The notes under the pieces are model-generated. The model made no database searches, had not been told where the DNA came from, and was given only the letters and a program-made list of their open reading frames with translations. A DNA stretch of 64,000 nucleotides, taken from the NCBI GenBank assembly GCA_030867875.1, contig JAOWCC010000019.1, positions 81,000,861-81,064,860 of the forward strand, written 5' to 3'. The position numbers were made by a program, and so were the translations under genes. This document shows positions 41,941-53,400 of the stretch, in pieces; within the stretch, counting starts at the first letter, position 1, and every line of letters starts with the position of its first letter. This DNA is from Actinernus sp. WN-2022 (taxonomy: Eukaryota; Cnidaria; Anthozoa; Actiniaria; Actinernidae).

Positions 41941-42804
41941 GGAGTTTCGTTGCCTACTGATTATATTTTGTTGACTATAATACTTACCGCTCACCCGTCG
42001 CTTCCGAACCGGCTGTCATCAGTACTATAATAAACAGAGAATACTAATAATTATGAAAAGAGAGGTTTCTCCCCTCGGTTTTATTTTTCCCTGCAGAGAG
42101 AGAGAGAGATCATCTGCTAGCAGGCAATCTCGTTGCTGGTGCCAGAGAACCTACCCTGGATACCAGAGGCTCGAAATCGTCGGGGCGAGCGAAGCGAGAC
42201 CAGCTGAAATCAATCCGCAGGCTTGATTGCAGCACGAGTCGCGAAGCGACGAGCCTCTGGCCGCCCGAGTAGAGATTTTCGTTTCTTCCGGTACAGAATC
42301 TGTACCTCGTCCCTGATTGGTTGATTGAGTTGTGGCCATGGAAACTGAGGCATTCGGATCAAAGGAACATTTTTGATTGGCTTTCATCCTGAGATCGTGT
42401 TACAAACCGGTTCACGAGTCTTGACAGATTATACACAAACGTTAGCCTCGAAATAAACGAGTTGAAGTCTGTTCATGTTCTTGAAGTGGCGTGATGTCTA
42501 CTGGCTAAGGAACGAGCAATTGTACTAGTGGTTTGCCCTCTATATGCCCTGATTTACTCCCACATAACAGAGCTAGAACAACGAGGAATCAAAGCATGCT
42601 CATTGGGAGATCCAAACATCAAACCCGACGAAGTAAATCGAGGAGAATTTTCCTTTATCTTCACAAATCCCGACAACGGCATCGTGAAAGTGACATGCAA
42701 ATTAACCGCTGAGTCGAAACCAGTTTGACTGGACTTGTAAACATAAAAGCGAGGCTATGGGCATGAGATTGAGGTTGGCTATTCGAGCGGCCAGAGGGGC
42801 TCAA

Positions 42805-42945
42805 CGGTCGTCACGCAAAACAAAACTCCTTCGGGGAATCAAAACTCTTTCGATCGCGGCACACTATTCGTACCTGAGCGGTCGTCACGCAAAACAAAAC
42901 TCCTTCGGGGAATCAAAACTCTTTCGATCGCGGCACATTACAGTA
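42805..42945. repeat. 74-bp tandem duplication
   Basis: CGGTCGTCACGCAAAAC recurs with a spacing of 74 bp, followed by the same TCGGGGAATCAAAACTC and CGATCGCGGCACA. Confidence 0.8.
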
Positions 42946-42964
42946 TATTCGTACCTCAGCCCCT

Positions 42965-43220
42965 CTGGAACCAGGGTACAGAGAACCAGTCCAAGAGATA
43001 AAGTGAACGAATAACATCTCACTTGAATAGGAAATTATTATCATGCAGTTACGGCGGCTAATGTTTGTCAAACAACTTCAAATGATCAACCCGGTGAATC
43101 CGAAAATCTCGGCAAAATCACTGCCTAAAAGTCCGAATTCCGCCCTTCGAAACCAGAGAGAGGCCTGTTTCCACAAGTTAAACGCCAAAGCCCTGAAAAT
43201 GATTTTAGGAAACTATTCTT
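42965..43220. repeat. duplicated segment (partner 41585-41940)
   Basis: Second copy, without the 68-bp MITE. Confidence 0.65.
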
Positions 43221-44154
43221 CAAGTAGAGTTTTGTTGCAAATTGTGGTCACGTACGTAAGCCAGCCACGGTGTTCAAAAACCCAAATCGGCTCAAACATA
43301 GTAGATACTCGAACTAAGCGCGAATATATCTTTAGATATAAAGATTAATGGTTAGAATAGCTTCTCCATGTTGTAGGTGCAAATCGTGGACAGAAACGGA
43401 CAATTGTTTCCTTTCGTTGAGGACGAACGAGACTAGCATCCATCAGAGAACCCTTACCGGCCACCTGAAATAAAACTAAAATTTGCATGACCAAATAATT
43501 TAAAACACTTAAATAAGAGGATCAATAGGAAGGACAATACAAAAGGTTCAACCTAGTATGATTTTTTTGACGATAGCTGGAAGGATAGCAGAGATGTAGA
43601 GAAGATTAAAACCACTAGCTAACATAAAACTCTTGATTTCGATGGCATCGAAAATGGCCGCTATGCTATGTGAGCGCGCTAAGCACTGTGGGCTCCTTTA
43701 ATATATTCTTTGTTTAGCAATTGGAACTGATAACTTACATACTCAATGTTGCAATCCAAAATGTATTCTTTATCTGAGTTATTTGATGACCAACAGTGTA
43801 TTTCACAGAACATATCCATCCCCTTGTATAAATTATAAGTCGACACGTTCAATAACTTTTGACATTTATTATTTAAAGACATATACATTTTGGATCATGA
43901 TATTTCACACCCACATTAGACTCAGCCTGTTATTGACTATTGTCGACAGTGTAGTCTAGGTTACTGCAGTGATGTCTCAGAAGGGTGTGTATTTGTGCCT
44001 TCCACAGGAAGCCCAATCCGTTTTCATTCAAAAACAATATTTGAAATTACTGTTTATTTATTTTGTTATAACTTGGGAACAGGGAGGGTTGACAACTCTG
44101 GTCTTAAAAACCACTTCGAACGCACTTTCTAATCTATGATTATCACTAGTAATT
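43221..44154. other. non-coding, nothing recognised
   Basis: No gene or repeat family recognised. Confidence 0.35.
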
Positions 44155-44605
44155 AATGAGGTAAACAGCCAATCGGATCATCACATTTTGGTCAGGTGGA
44201 TGAATCTTGATACCCAATGAAACACCAGAGGAACATCTTCCTCTGGCTTTCTATTGGGCATCAAAATTTCTGCATGTGATAGACTTAATTAAGCTACAAG
44301 TTTACATCATCAGTATGACTTTACACTAAGAGAACTGAAGGAAAAGATAGAAATAAATCTCAGCGTCAGGAGTGTGCCTCAAACCATCCTCCTTATGGTG
44401 GCTGCAGACTGCTAGCCCTCTCTCTTGTCCACTACTGACTGTCAGGCCGTTTGTTGAAACGACCGGCGTGAAAAAATGACCATCACAAGCTAGCCTTGTA
44501 GTCTATAATTATATGCAACAACATACCAGACAAACAACACTACCTAATGACTGAGGACTGAATACAGGTATTGGTTTCGTGTGAGAAGTAATTAATATAA
44601 AAAAA

Positions 44606-44706
44606 CTTCACTAGGGGATCCAAACACCTGGAAACAATAAAAACACTCGGCCGAAGCAGCCTGACGTGCTTTCATCTATTCTCAGTGTTTGGATCCCCTG
44701 GTGAAA
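44606..44706. mobile_element. intact 101-bp foldback MITE
   Basis: TTCACTAGGGGATCCAAACA faces TGTTTGGATCCCCTGGTGAA. It is the uninterrupted version of 9661-10127. Confidence 0.75.
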
Positions 44707-44766
44707 CACTAGCTTTCGTTTTTGATATATTATTTCTCAACCTTTGATGAACAGGCCTTTTTCAGG

Positions 44767-44990
44767 AATGCAATCACGTGGTTGTATTGGGTTGCAAAAA
44801 AAATATTCATATATTTAAAGGCACTTGTACGAGATCGGTAGTGTTCTAAACAAAACGCTGTTTGTACATGCTATTTTCCATGCACCTCCAATCGACATCC
44901 ATGGCAACGCGTTTCCCATGGGAATCACGAGCTCAATTCAATTGTTAACGGCGTATTATATCAGCACGTGACTGTTTCCTGCAAAAGATC
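44767..44990 (-). repeat. inverted copy of the CACGTG-ended MITE
   Basis: Shares TTGTACGAGATCGG, GCTATTTTCCA and CACCTCCAATCGA, in reverse complement, with 13225-13392 and 48350-48515. Confidence 0.55.
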
Positions 44991-45463
44991 TACTCGACCT
45001 GTCGTAAGCTGCTTATATTGTTGTTTATTTACAAATGTTCATGGTATGGCAAACTGCCCATCTCAATGTCTCACCGTCTTTCCAGCTTCGAACTTGTGCC
45101 GGTGTACCAGCGATTTCGTCCCCCCCCCCCCGTGAATTCGCCCACCGTCTCCCTTATTCCTTGGGGAAAATAATTTAAGACCCTGAACTTTGAAATTCCG
45201 TAACCTCCCTGATTAATCTGACAAAGCCTTTACCTGCCCACAAACCCCTCGTCTCTCTTCCCACAACGGATTTTCGCAAGTCTCTCCTACTCCTCCCCTC
45301 GCAAAGGATTCGACCTATCGCGTTTAACGTCGTTCGCTACGCTCGCTCTCGTCTCTCCGTGATTCACAAAAAGATTTCTAAGTTATTTTTAGATGAATAT
45401 AGATGGTGTAACTTCATTCGAATTCAACGTGAATTTGAATAAAGCAAGTACTTTAATTAATTT

Positions 45464-46003
45464 AAAGGGCACTCAACGAGTACTTTTTGAAATTCGTTTG
45501 AAACCAGTTGTCTACAGGTTATCTAGCCATTTTAAGGCGTTACTATATGTCTTTTGACGTATTCTAGAAAGCTATTAGTTGTTCGGATTTTCTAGGTGAA
45601 AATCGCGTCAACCGAAAATACAATGGCAAAATATTCCCGGCCTACGAATTTGTTAGTAGTCTAGAACAGAAACACTGAAGAATTTTCTAGCCTAAGTAAT
45701 TTCATGTTGCAAAGTTTTGTGGAGGTACGAATTTTTTAGGGATTCTTTTTTCCTTTCGGCAATTCTTAAGAAATGAAAATGTGTTGTTCTGACTCTATTG
45801 ATCAGACGAATTGGGAATTACGAATATTTTAGGGGAAGCCTTTTAGTCTCCCTTTTCTTCTATAATGTTGTAGGGATTGAAAACAAATTTTCTAGCCCGT
45901 ATTTCAGAAAACAATTTTCTAGGAACAGTTTCAAATCCGAAAGTTTTAGGCTAACTTACTCTCCAGAACAGCTTTTAACCGAAAACTTCGTTGGGTGCCC
46001 TTG
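45464..46003. mobile_element. 540-bp DNA element with 6-bp target duplication
   Basis: The ends AAAGGGCACTCAACGA and TCGTTGGGTGCCCTTG are inverted repeats. TAATTT flanks both sides (45458-45463 and 46004-46009). Copy A at about 11327-11336 has the uninterrupted site. A TTTTCTAG(GC) motif recurs inside. No recognised gene. Confidence 0.8.
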
Positions 46004-46530
46004 TAATTTCTGGATCCAGACAAGTTCTAAATCAACTAGTAAATTTCAGGAGAATTTTGTGACTTGGAATCGCTTTATCTGACAGGAACTAGGATAGAAG
46101 CAGTTGACCTCGTAGCCGTGAATACACTCCGGCCACACGAATACGCTACATTAAGTGAATGCCACTCGTGTAACATTCATTAGGCTGCTATACGGATTTC
46201 AAGCCGATGGAAGCTCACTTTCTATGGATCTTTCATCATTAACCTTGTCAAGGAATCGCCGATTCGGGTGCTCATTGGAGGATGCTTCACATACCGCCGA
46301 GTGAGGAAAAACGCTGTGTATATCTTCGTTTTTCCATTGAATATTACTAGTCTTTCTCTTGTCAATATATATATTACTAATTTCTGGGTTGCCAGACTCG
46401 ATTAGTTATCTTTAACTACTTCTGGCACCCGAAGCGCTCTTACGGATTTAAGATTATTCGAGATAGAAGTGCATTTGTTTTAGAATGAGTGTAAACAAAA
46501 TGATTGTTGTTGTTGCATTTTTAAGACTAG

Positions 46531-47092
46531 GTTATAGCGGTATACCGCTGACCCGAGTAATAAGCAGAATAATATTAATCATTGTATCATTTCGACACCA
46601 GCTTGGATTCCAGAAAACCAAAATGCGCTACAGTTTGCGAACATGTGTTTTCTCATTCGTGGTAAGAAAGTTGTCTTTTTTTCTCTTTAACATGTTCAGA
46701 AAATTCCTGGGTATCATTCGTCAAAGTATTAACAAAATGCTGTACTCCTTATACCGCGTTCTCTGAGTGAGGAAACTTGTACTCGGATCAATTGGGATCA
46801 AAGAAAATTGCGGCAACAATAGAAATGCTAATAGTTGTAACAGGAAGTGTCGACGAGTAACATTAAATAGGCGTTCTTAGAGATAAATCGAGTAGAACAT
46901 TGGCTGCTTCGTCAGCCACCACAAGTCAAAACTACGAATACGATATGATCTTAGGTCTGACAACCGCTTCGAACACACTTCGCTAATCTATGATTACTTC
47001 TATTTCTACTCTATATATGTGCTTTTAGTTTAATTCTTAAGAAGTTCCAAACTGTTCTCTTTCTACCCTCAACTGTCGTGTTAAGGACCACC
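46531..47092. other. non-coding, 3' flank of the IFI44-like gene
   Basis: No gene recognised apart from weak open frames. It probably contains the 3' untranslated region of gene 1 on the minus strand. Confidence 0.35.
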
Positions 47093-47400
47093 TCAGTTCT
47101 CGACGGGCTCTCGTCGACTTGTGTTGCTCTCCTCTTCTTTGGTCTCCAGGTAAACTTCTGCATCGACGAGCATCTTACGAACGGCGTACAACAGCAAGAT
47201 ATCCTTGACATCATCAAGGTTTACTTCGGCTTCGTAGTTCTTGATGGGGAATATTTGCTTTCTAGGCAAACCCATCAGCTTGTTACTTACTTTCCTCATC
47301 ACATCCTCGACGATGGGGCTTCTGTAGACGTTCTTAATGTCTCTGACGACATGTGGACACAGCAAGTCGATCTTGGTCAACACGATGCAAATTGGGATTC
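47093..47400 (-). CDS. IFI44-like gene 1, last exon
   Basis: Starts after TCCTACAG. Encodes IPICIVLTKIDLLCPHV (G4 TKxD), then QIFPIKNYEAEVNLDDVKDI and a charged tail ending in a stop at 47093-47095. Confidence 0.85.
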
Positions 47401-50400
47401 CTGTAGGAAAGGTTACGGAAAATTTACATTGAGGCTACGAGTTTGATAGAACTATACATACACTAATAGTCACTGTATCCGTGTTAACATAATGATTGAA
47501 TTCTTTCATATAATTTGGGCAACAGTGTTCTCACGTCCATTTACTCCAAAAGAACAGGTTCGTCCTGTTCGTTTTTACCTCTGCCAGTAGTGAAGACCTG
47601 TAAATGAGAAATTAATCGTAAAATGATGCCGAACACATAGATTGGATTTCATACGAGTGGGACAAAAATACGGCATGTCTGTACCGTAATTTGATTGGAT
47701 CAGAAAGACAAAAACAATGGGAAACTATTTCAACCTCACGGCATGTCGTACAGTAACCGTGACGTAAGTCATGGCTTTAACTTGTCCACTCATACGAAAT
47801 CCGCTGTAATAAACAAAAAGCAATAATATCTTACTTCTAGAAATAAGGCCTTCTCTCAATTTTTTCAGTTTTTTCCAGATTACGTCGTCCATATGGCTGC
47901 AATTCGCAGCATCCACAACGATAGCCACACAGTGTGCTTGGTCTGCCAGTGTCGGGTGAGAGTTCAGATCTTGAGACTTGAGTTTCCCTGACGAGTCGGT
48001 AAACTGTTGACAGAAGCGATTAAATTTGCTCTAAACATCTATATTATTATAGTTCATGGGAAAAGAGGAGAAGTGCACCATGGAGACTGCTTCTTCTCTT
48101 GAAATAAGTTTGCTATCAGTTTTGAGGAACGTTTGTTAATAATCAACGACGTACAACAATACATGTATTTTTCACTATGAACAAACTTAAATAACTGATG
48201 TATACATTGTATTTGCATGTACTGTATAGGCCCTTTGCAGCTAACAGTCACGTGCTGATATAATACTTCATTAACGAATGAATTATTGAGCTCATGATCC
48301 CCGTGGGAAAGGCGTTGCCATGAATACTGGAGAGCAAGCTATCTTTAAAAACGCAGTTTTAGAAAGATCGGCAATTGATTGGAGGTGGAAAATAGCATTT
48401 GCAAACAGGTTTTTCTAATAGCAATACCGATCTCGTACAAGGCCTTTAAATATATCAAGTCAGTTATTTTTTGCTATCCAGTACAACCACGTGATTTGTT
48501 AGCTGCAAAGGGCCTGTTATGGTTAGCACATTTCTGCCCACGCGAAATGACCAATAAAGCACGTTTGAGGGAAATTAATAAGTCACAATCTGAATGAGCT
48601 GCCATTTACTTGTGATTATAGAGTACAGACTAAATATTGTCTCTTTTCCTCGGTTGTCACACAAAAGAGATATTAATAATACATCTGATACATCAGCTGT
48701 CCCTTAATGGAGGTTGAAACTTGATGTAGAAATAACACTTCGAGACGCTGAAAAAGTTTCCCCGTCCCGGTCAGAAATACAAAGACAGTGTGGACGTTTT
48801 TTCCAAGACCCAGGATTGTGTCCCCTTGGTGTCCCAAAGTAGAGGTTCGACTGTAATTTGCTTGAAGTAGCTAAAAAAAATGCCGTTCCTTTATTTAAGA
48901 AAATTGTCAACCTGTGTCAACAGTTGTTATAGTTTCACGTTATAGGAACATTTATACGTCAGGTACGGATGAAACTCAGCGTTATAAGATGTTTTCAGTC
49001 ACCTCATAGTTGTTAGGTAGCTGGCCATCGACTGCTTGCAGGATGTGATCAGCGTCGAAACCACCGTCCTTGGGTTCCAGTCCCATCGTATCACAGATGC
49101 GCCATGAGTACGAGGCTGATCTTGGAGATTCTCTGATTGGGTACATACGGAACTGTAGAGAATTTTAAAGTGTTCCCATTTTAGTTTTATTCATTGTCAA
49201 AGGCTATATGAAAACTGAGGACGAATGAAAAACAAAAAAAATGACATCGGTGCAATCCCTGGTTTTAAATCGTGATTAAAGTCCCGGGAAGTTTGTTTCT
49301 CGACCTCGCAGTATGGGTTCTTGGTCGACTGACTTATAAGAACTGGCAAAATCCGCTGTTCACTAGCACTTGTTCTAGTTTCTATTGTTGTGGATTCCCG
49401 ATCTTACGTCACACAATGTACTAGACCAATGCTTATAAGGTGCACTGCCGCTCGGTCGTGAAAAAAGCAGGGTCGCTTTTCGCCTTTTTGAACAGGTCGT
49501 ACACAATCAAGGATTCACGCAAAACAAAACTTTTTTCACTGAGTTACTCTAAAGAATATAAGGATTAAAATAAATAAAAAAATATTGGGGTTAGGGGCAC
49601 TTTAATGTTTACTGCTGAATTGGAATAGCTACTGAATCATGAGGACATTCTTCACCAATAATACACGGCATGAGAAAATTGATTGGGAGCATGTTATGAA
49701 TCGTTATTTGAAGCGAAGAGAGGCTGGGGAACTCACTACGATACAAGCGACGCAAGGACATGACTGAAGTTAGTTTTAGTTTAATTAAACATTTTGTCTT
49801 AAGGTAATGCTACGCATATATTCTCCTTTAAATAGGGATGTATATGTATATATATATATACAGTCGATGCCAAAAAGGTTGTCCAGCATAACATAATATA
49901 ACACTATAATATCCATTGTTTTGGGCTATTGTCTAGACCAAGACAATAGGCCAAAACAATGGATATTAAAGTATTATATTATGTTCTGCTGGACAACCTT
50001 TTTGGCATTGACTGTATATAGTATGTATATAATGTCCAAATGTCTTCAGGCCAACAGCTAGTCCAGCCAAGAGGATCAATAAAATTGATTCCAAGTTCTT
50101 GTCCACAGTAATTGTTATAAAAATTGAATAGAAAAATGTGAACGAGAGCAACTCAGGACTGTTATTAAAAAATTACTAAAACGTTTCGGCCTTCGGCCTT
50201 CATCAGTTAAAAAGGTTAAATATATATACAGCCGCGTGCAAAAATTCTGAACCCCCCATGAAAATTATATACTTATATCGGTTGCATCATGGGTAATCCA
50301 AAAATGTGCTTTTCAGTCATTTTTCTAACAAAAAATATACCAGGTAGGATTGAAAAATGTACGAATAAAACATTTTTAGATCATATGGGTCTATTCAGTT

Positions 50401-53400
50401 AAAGAAAACAAGTGCTATTTTCAGTATTAGTTGTACTAATTTATTCCATGCGTTTGCCACTGGGTCAGGTCGACCGAAACGCTGCTATGACTTCAAGGAA
50501 CTCACTGTATTCTGAACTTTACTTTCTCCACGTCGCACTAGCTAGGTTTATTCTATTTCCCTAAATGAGGCTGAAGTATTCACTAAATTGCATTCAAACC
50601 TTGGAGCCTAAGTTTAAGTTTATTATCAATTTGAAACACGTTCTATTTTATCTTATGGCAGTTCCACCAGTCGTTTGCAATTAATTCTGCCAAACAAACT
50701 GAACCAAATTCAACACTTCAAAGCCAAACGCAGCTAAAATATTGTTGCCGTTATGAAGTCTGCAAAAGAGCTAAAATTTCACTGGGAACACACCAGTTTT
50801 CTTTTGCGTTATTTTTTTTGCGACGTAATTATTTCGCATATGAAGTATTGATCAAACATATTTTATTTTATTCAGAATTGAATGCGGGCGGTTTTCGTTT
50901 TGATGTCGCGATGCATATTTAATTATATTCTGACATATCTTGCAGTTAACGACGTTAGAACTCTACGCGAGATAAATTTTAAGTTATATAAAGTGGTTAA
51001 GATTTAATCAAACTGTGTATCAGTTGATTTATTTTATTACTAAAAATTATCTTTGAATGATTGTCGGGAATACCAATACATTTACAACCTAGTGAGGCCA
51101 AAGTAAATAATAGGTTTACTTATGAATAAGTCTCAATGTGAGTTTAACTGACGACCAATTGTAAAATGTATGTAACACGCAGGATAAATTATTTTTACAC
51201 AAGACCAAATTAAAACCATTTAATTCTGGTCCATAATTTAAACAGATTAAAACAACTTCGGTTCTGATCTTTCTTTCCTTTCCAATAACTAAATGCGATT
51301 TTTACAACCGCATTGCGGACTTCATAAAAAAATATTCTTAGCTACGCTGTGTTTAATTAATTTGGTTGAATGTTTGGCAGAATCGCACACATCGAACTAC
51401 CATAATATATAACTTGTTTCACATTGAAAATACGCTTAAACCTAGGCTCGAGCTCCAAGGTTTGAAATCAATTTAGTGAATACTTCAGCCTCATTCAGGG
51501 CAATAGAGTAAACCTAGCTAGTGCGACGTGGAGAAATTAAAGTTCAGAATACAGTGAGCTAAGTGAGTTCCTTGAAGTCATAGCAGCGTTTCGGTCCAAT
51601 GGCAAACGCATGGAATAAATTAGTACAACTAAAACTGAAAATAAACTTGTTGTCTTCAACGGATGTGCCCATATGATCTAAAAATGTTTAACTCGTACAT
51701 TTTTCAATCCTACCTGATACTGTTTTTTTGTTAGAAAAATGTCTGAAAAGCAAATTTTTGGGTTACCCATGATGCAACCGATATAAGTATATAAGTATAT
51801 AATTTTCATGGGGAGGTCAGAATTTTTGCACGCGGCTGTATATAAATATATATATATATGGCCGTGCAAACTGACTTCTTACTATTATTTATCCCTTACT
51901 TTGATACCCATTTGATCAGTACGAAGGTTGTGTTATTTACAAAAATGCTAAATCTCGCCGTAATTAACATATACGCAAATAGAGGAAACTGACTTCGACG
52001 CTTTGGACAAAGCAGTCAGATTTCAAACCTACATTCTTTGTGAGGCTTTGAGGTGCACTCCCTACTTGTGCTTTATCCACAATCTCCCCACGGAAGACAC
52101 TGATGAGACTGTTACAGAAACTGGATTTTCCAGAGCCAATCTGCCCCGCTAGTAGAATGTTGATATATTGAACGCCCATCGGGTTGGGTGGTCCCTTATT
52201 GGCTACCGTCGTTTTCAACTGTTCGCGTACACTGAAAATATCAATACCAAAAGTACAATACTAGTATAAGAAAATAACCTTTCAATTAAAAATGCGACCG
52301 GTTGATTTATGTGATGATCTTAATTGTATTTTGGTAAAGTATGTGATGTAAATTAAAGTAATATAATTTATTATTTGGCCAAACAAGGTACTGAATTCCT
52401 TAAATACAAGTCTCTTTATTTAACGTACTCGGTAAACCCTTCATTCTAGCAGACTGTTATCCTTCGAGGGACTTTTATCCTAAGAGGCCGACGGTGCACA
52501 ACTTTATCCCCTTCCTTGTCAGAGCTCCTGATTAAGGAATCCAAAGCTATACAAGCTACTCGGATCATTAAAGAAGAGTCGGTCTGCGACAGGAATCGAA
52601 CTCGGGACCGCGTCTCAACGTGTCGTGCGTACACTTTATTCAGCTTTAACTATTGGACTGGTTGGACTATAAGCATGATATAGACTATTTTCCCTTCTAT
52701 CGAATAGTGTTATCCTGCTCGAGAACTAATCTTCAATGTCATATTTGTCTAACTTCTTATTTTTATAGTTTACAAAAGAAACCGCATGAATAAATATATA
52801 AAAATAAGTCCTAGCAAGATTTCACTATTTGATCTCATAGGTATATTATAAGGTATTAAGTATTACACAACTAATTTCGGGAACGTTGACATATGAAATA
52901 AATAAACAATTAAAAATATAAAGACATTAGAAACACAAGCGCCGCTTCCCTCTTACATTGTCTTGTTTGTTTAATTTATCTTTTTTTAGTTGGCAACATT
53001 TATCACACCAATTAGGTGTAGGATATTTATTTGTTTAGGTTGATCTATTATTTTAGTGGTTGGTGCGTATTTTTTTTAGAATGGCTATACATGGTGCCAG
53101 ATGGCTAATGATGGCGAGACATGGCTAGACATGTACGCATAGTTGGCTGGTCTGTAAGTAGGGACTGCCGACTCTTTTGTAAGTGTTGTACCGACCGTGC
53201 GTCAAAAGATCAATTTTTTTACAGCTCCACCTCCTAATTACTCCTTAGGGACGCGTGGGTCAGTCGCTCTCAGTTTTATTATTTGAGCAGCAGTGCAGTA
53301 GTGACTGAAACTGCTAAAAACGAGTTCAGAATAAAAGGAAACGACGATGTATCTGTATTCTTTGGTTTACATGATTATTGCAGACTTTGAAAAGCACAAG

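Larger units (their letters stand above)
44155..46530. repeat. large duplicated segment, copy B (partner 8820-13330)
   Basis: Colinear with copy A. It lacks the SINE and the 889-bp element but carries the 540-bp element at 45464. It has a different stretch at 44730-45120, which includes an inverted copy of the CACGTG-ended MITE (44767-44990). Confidence 0.75.
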
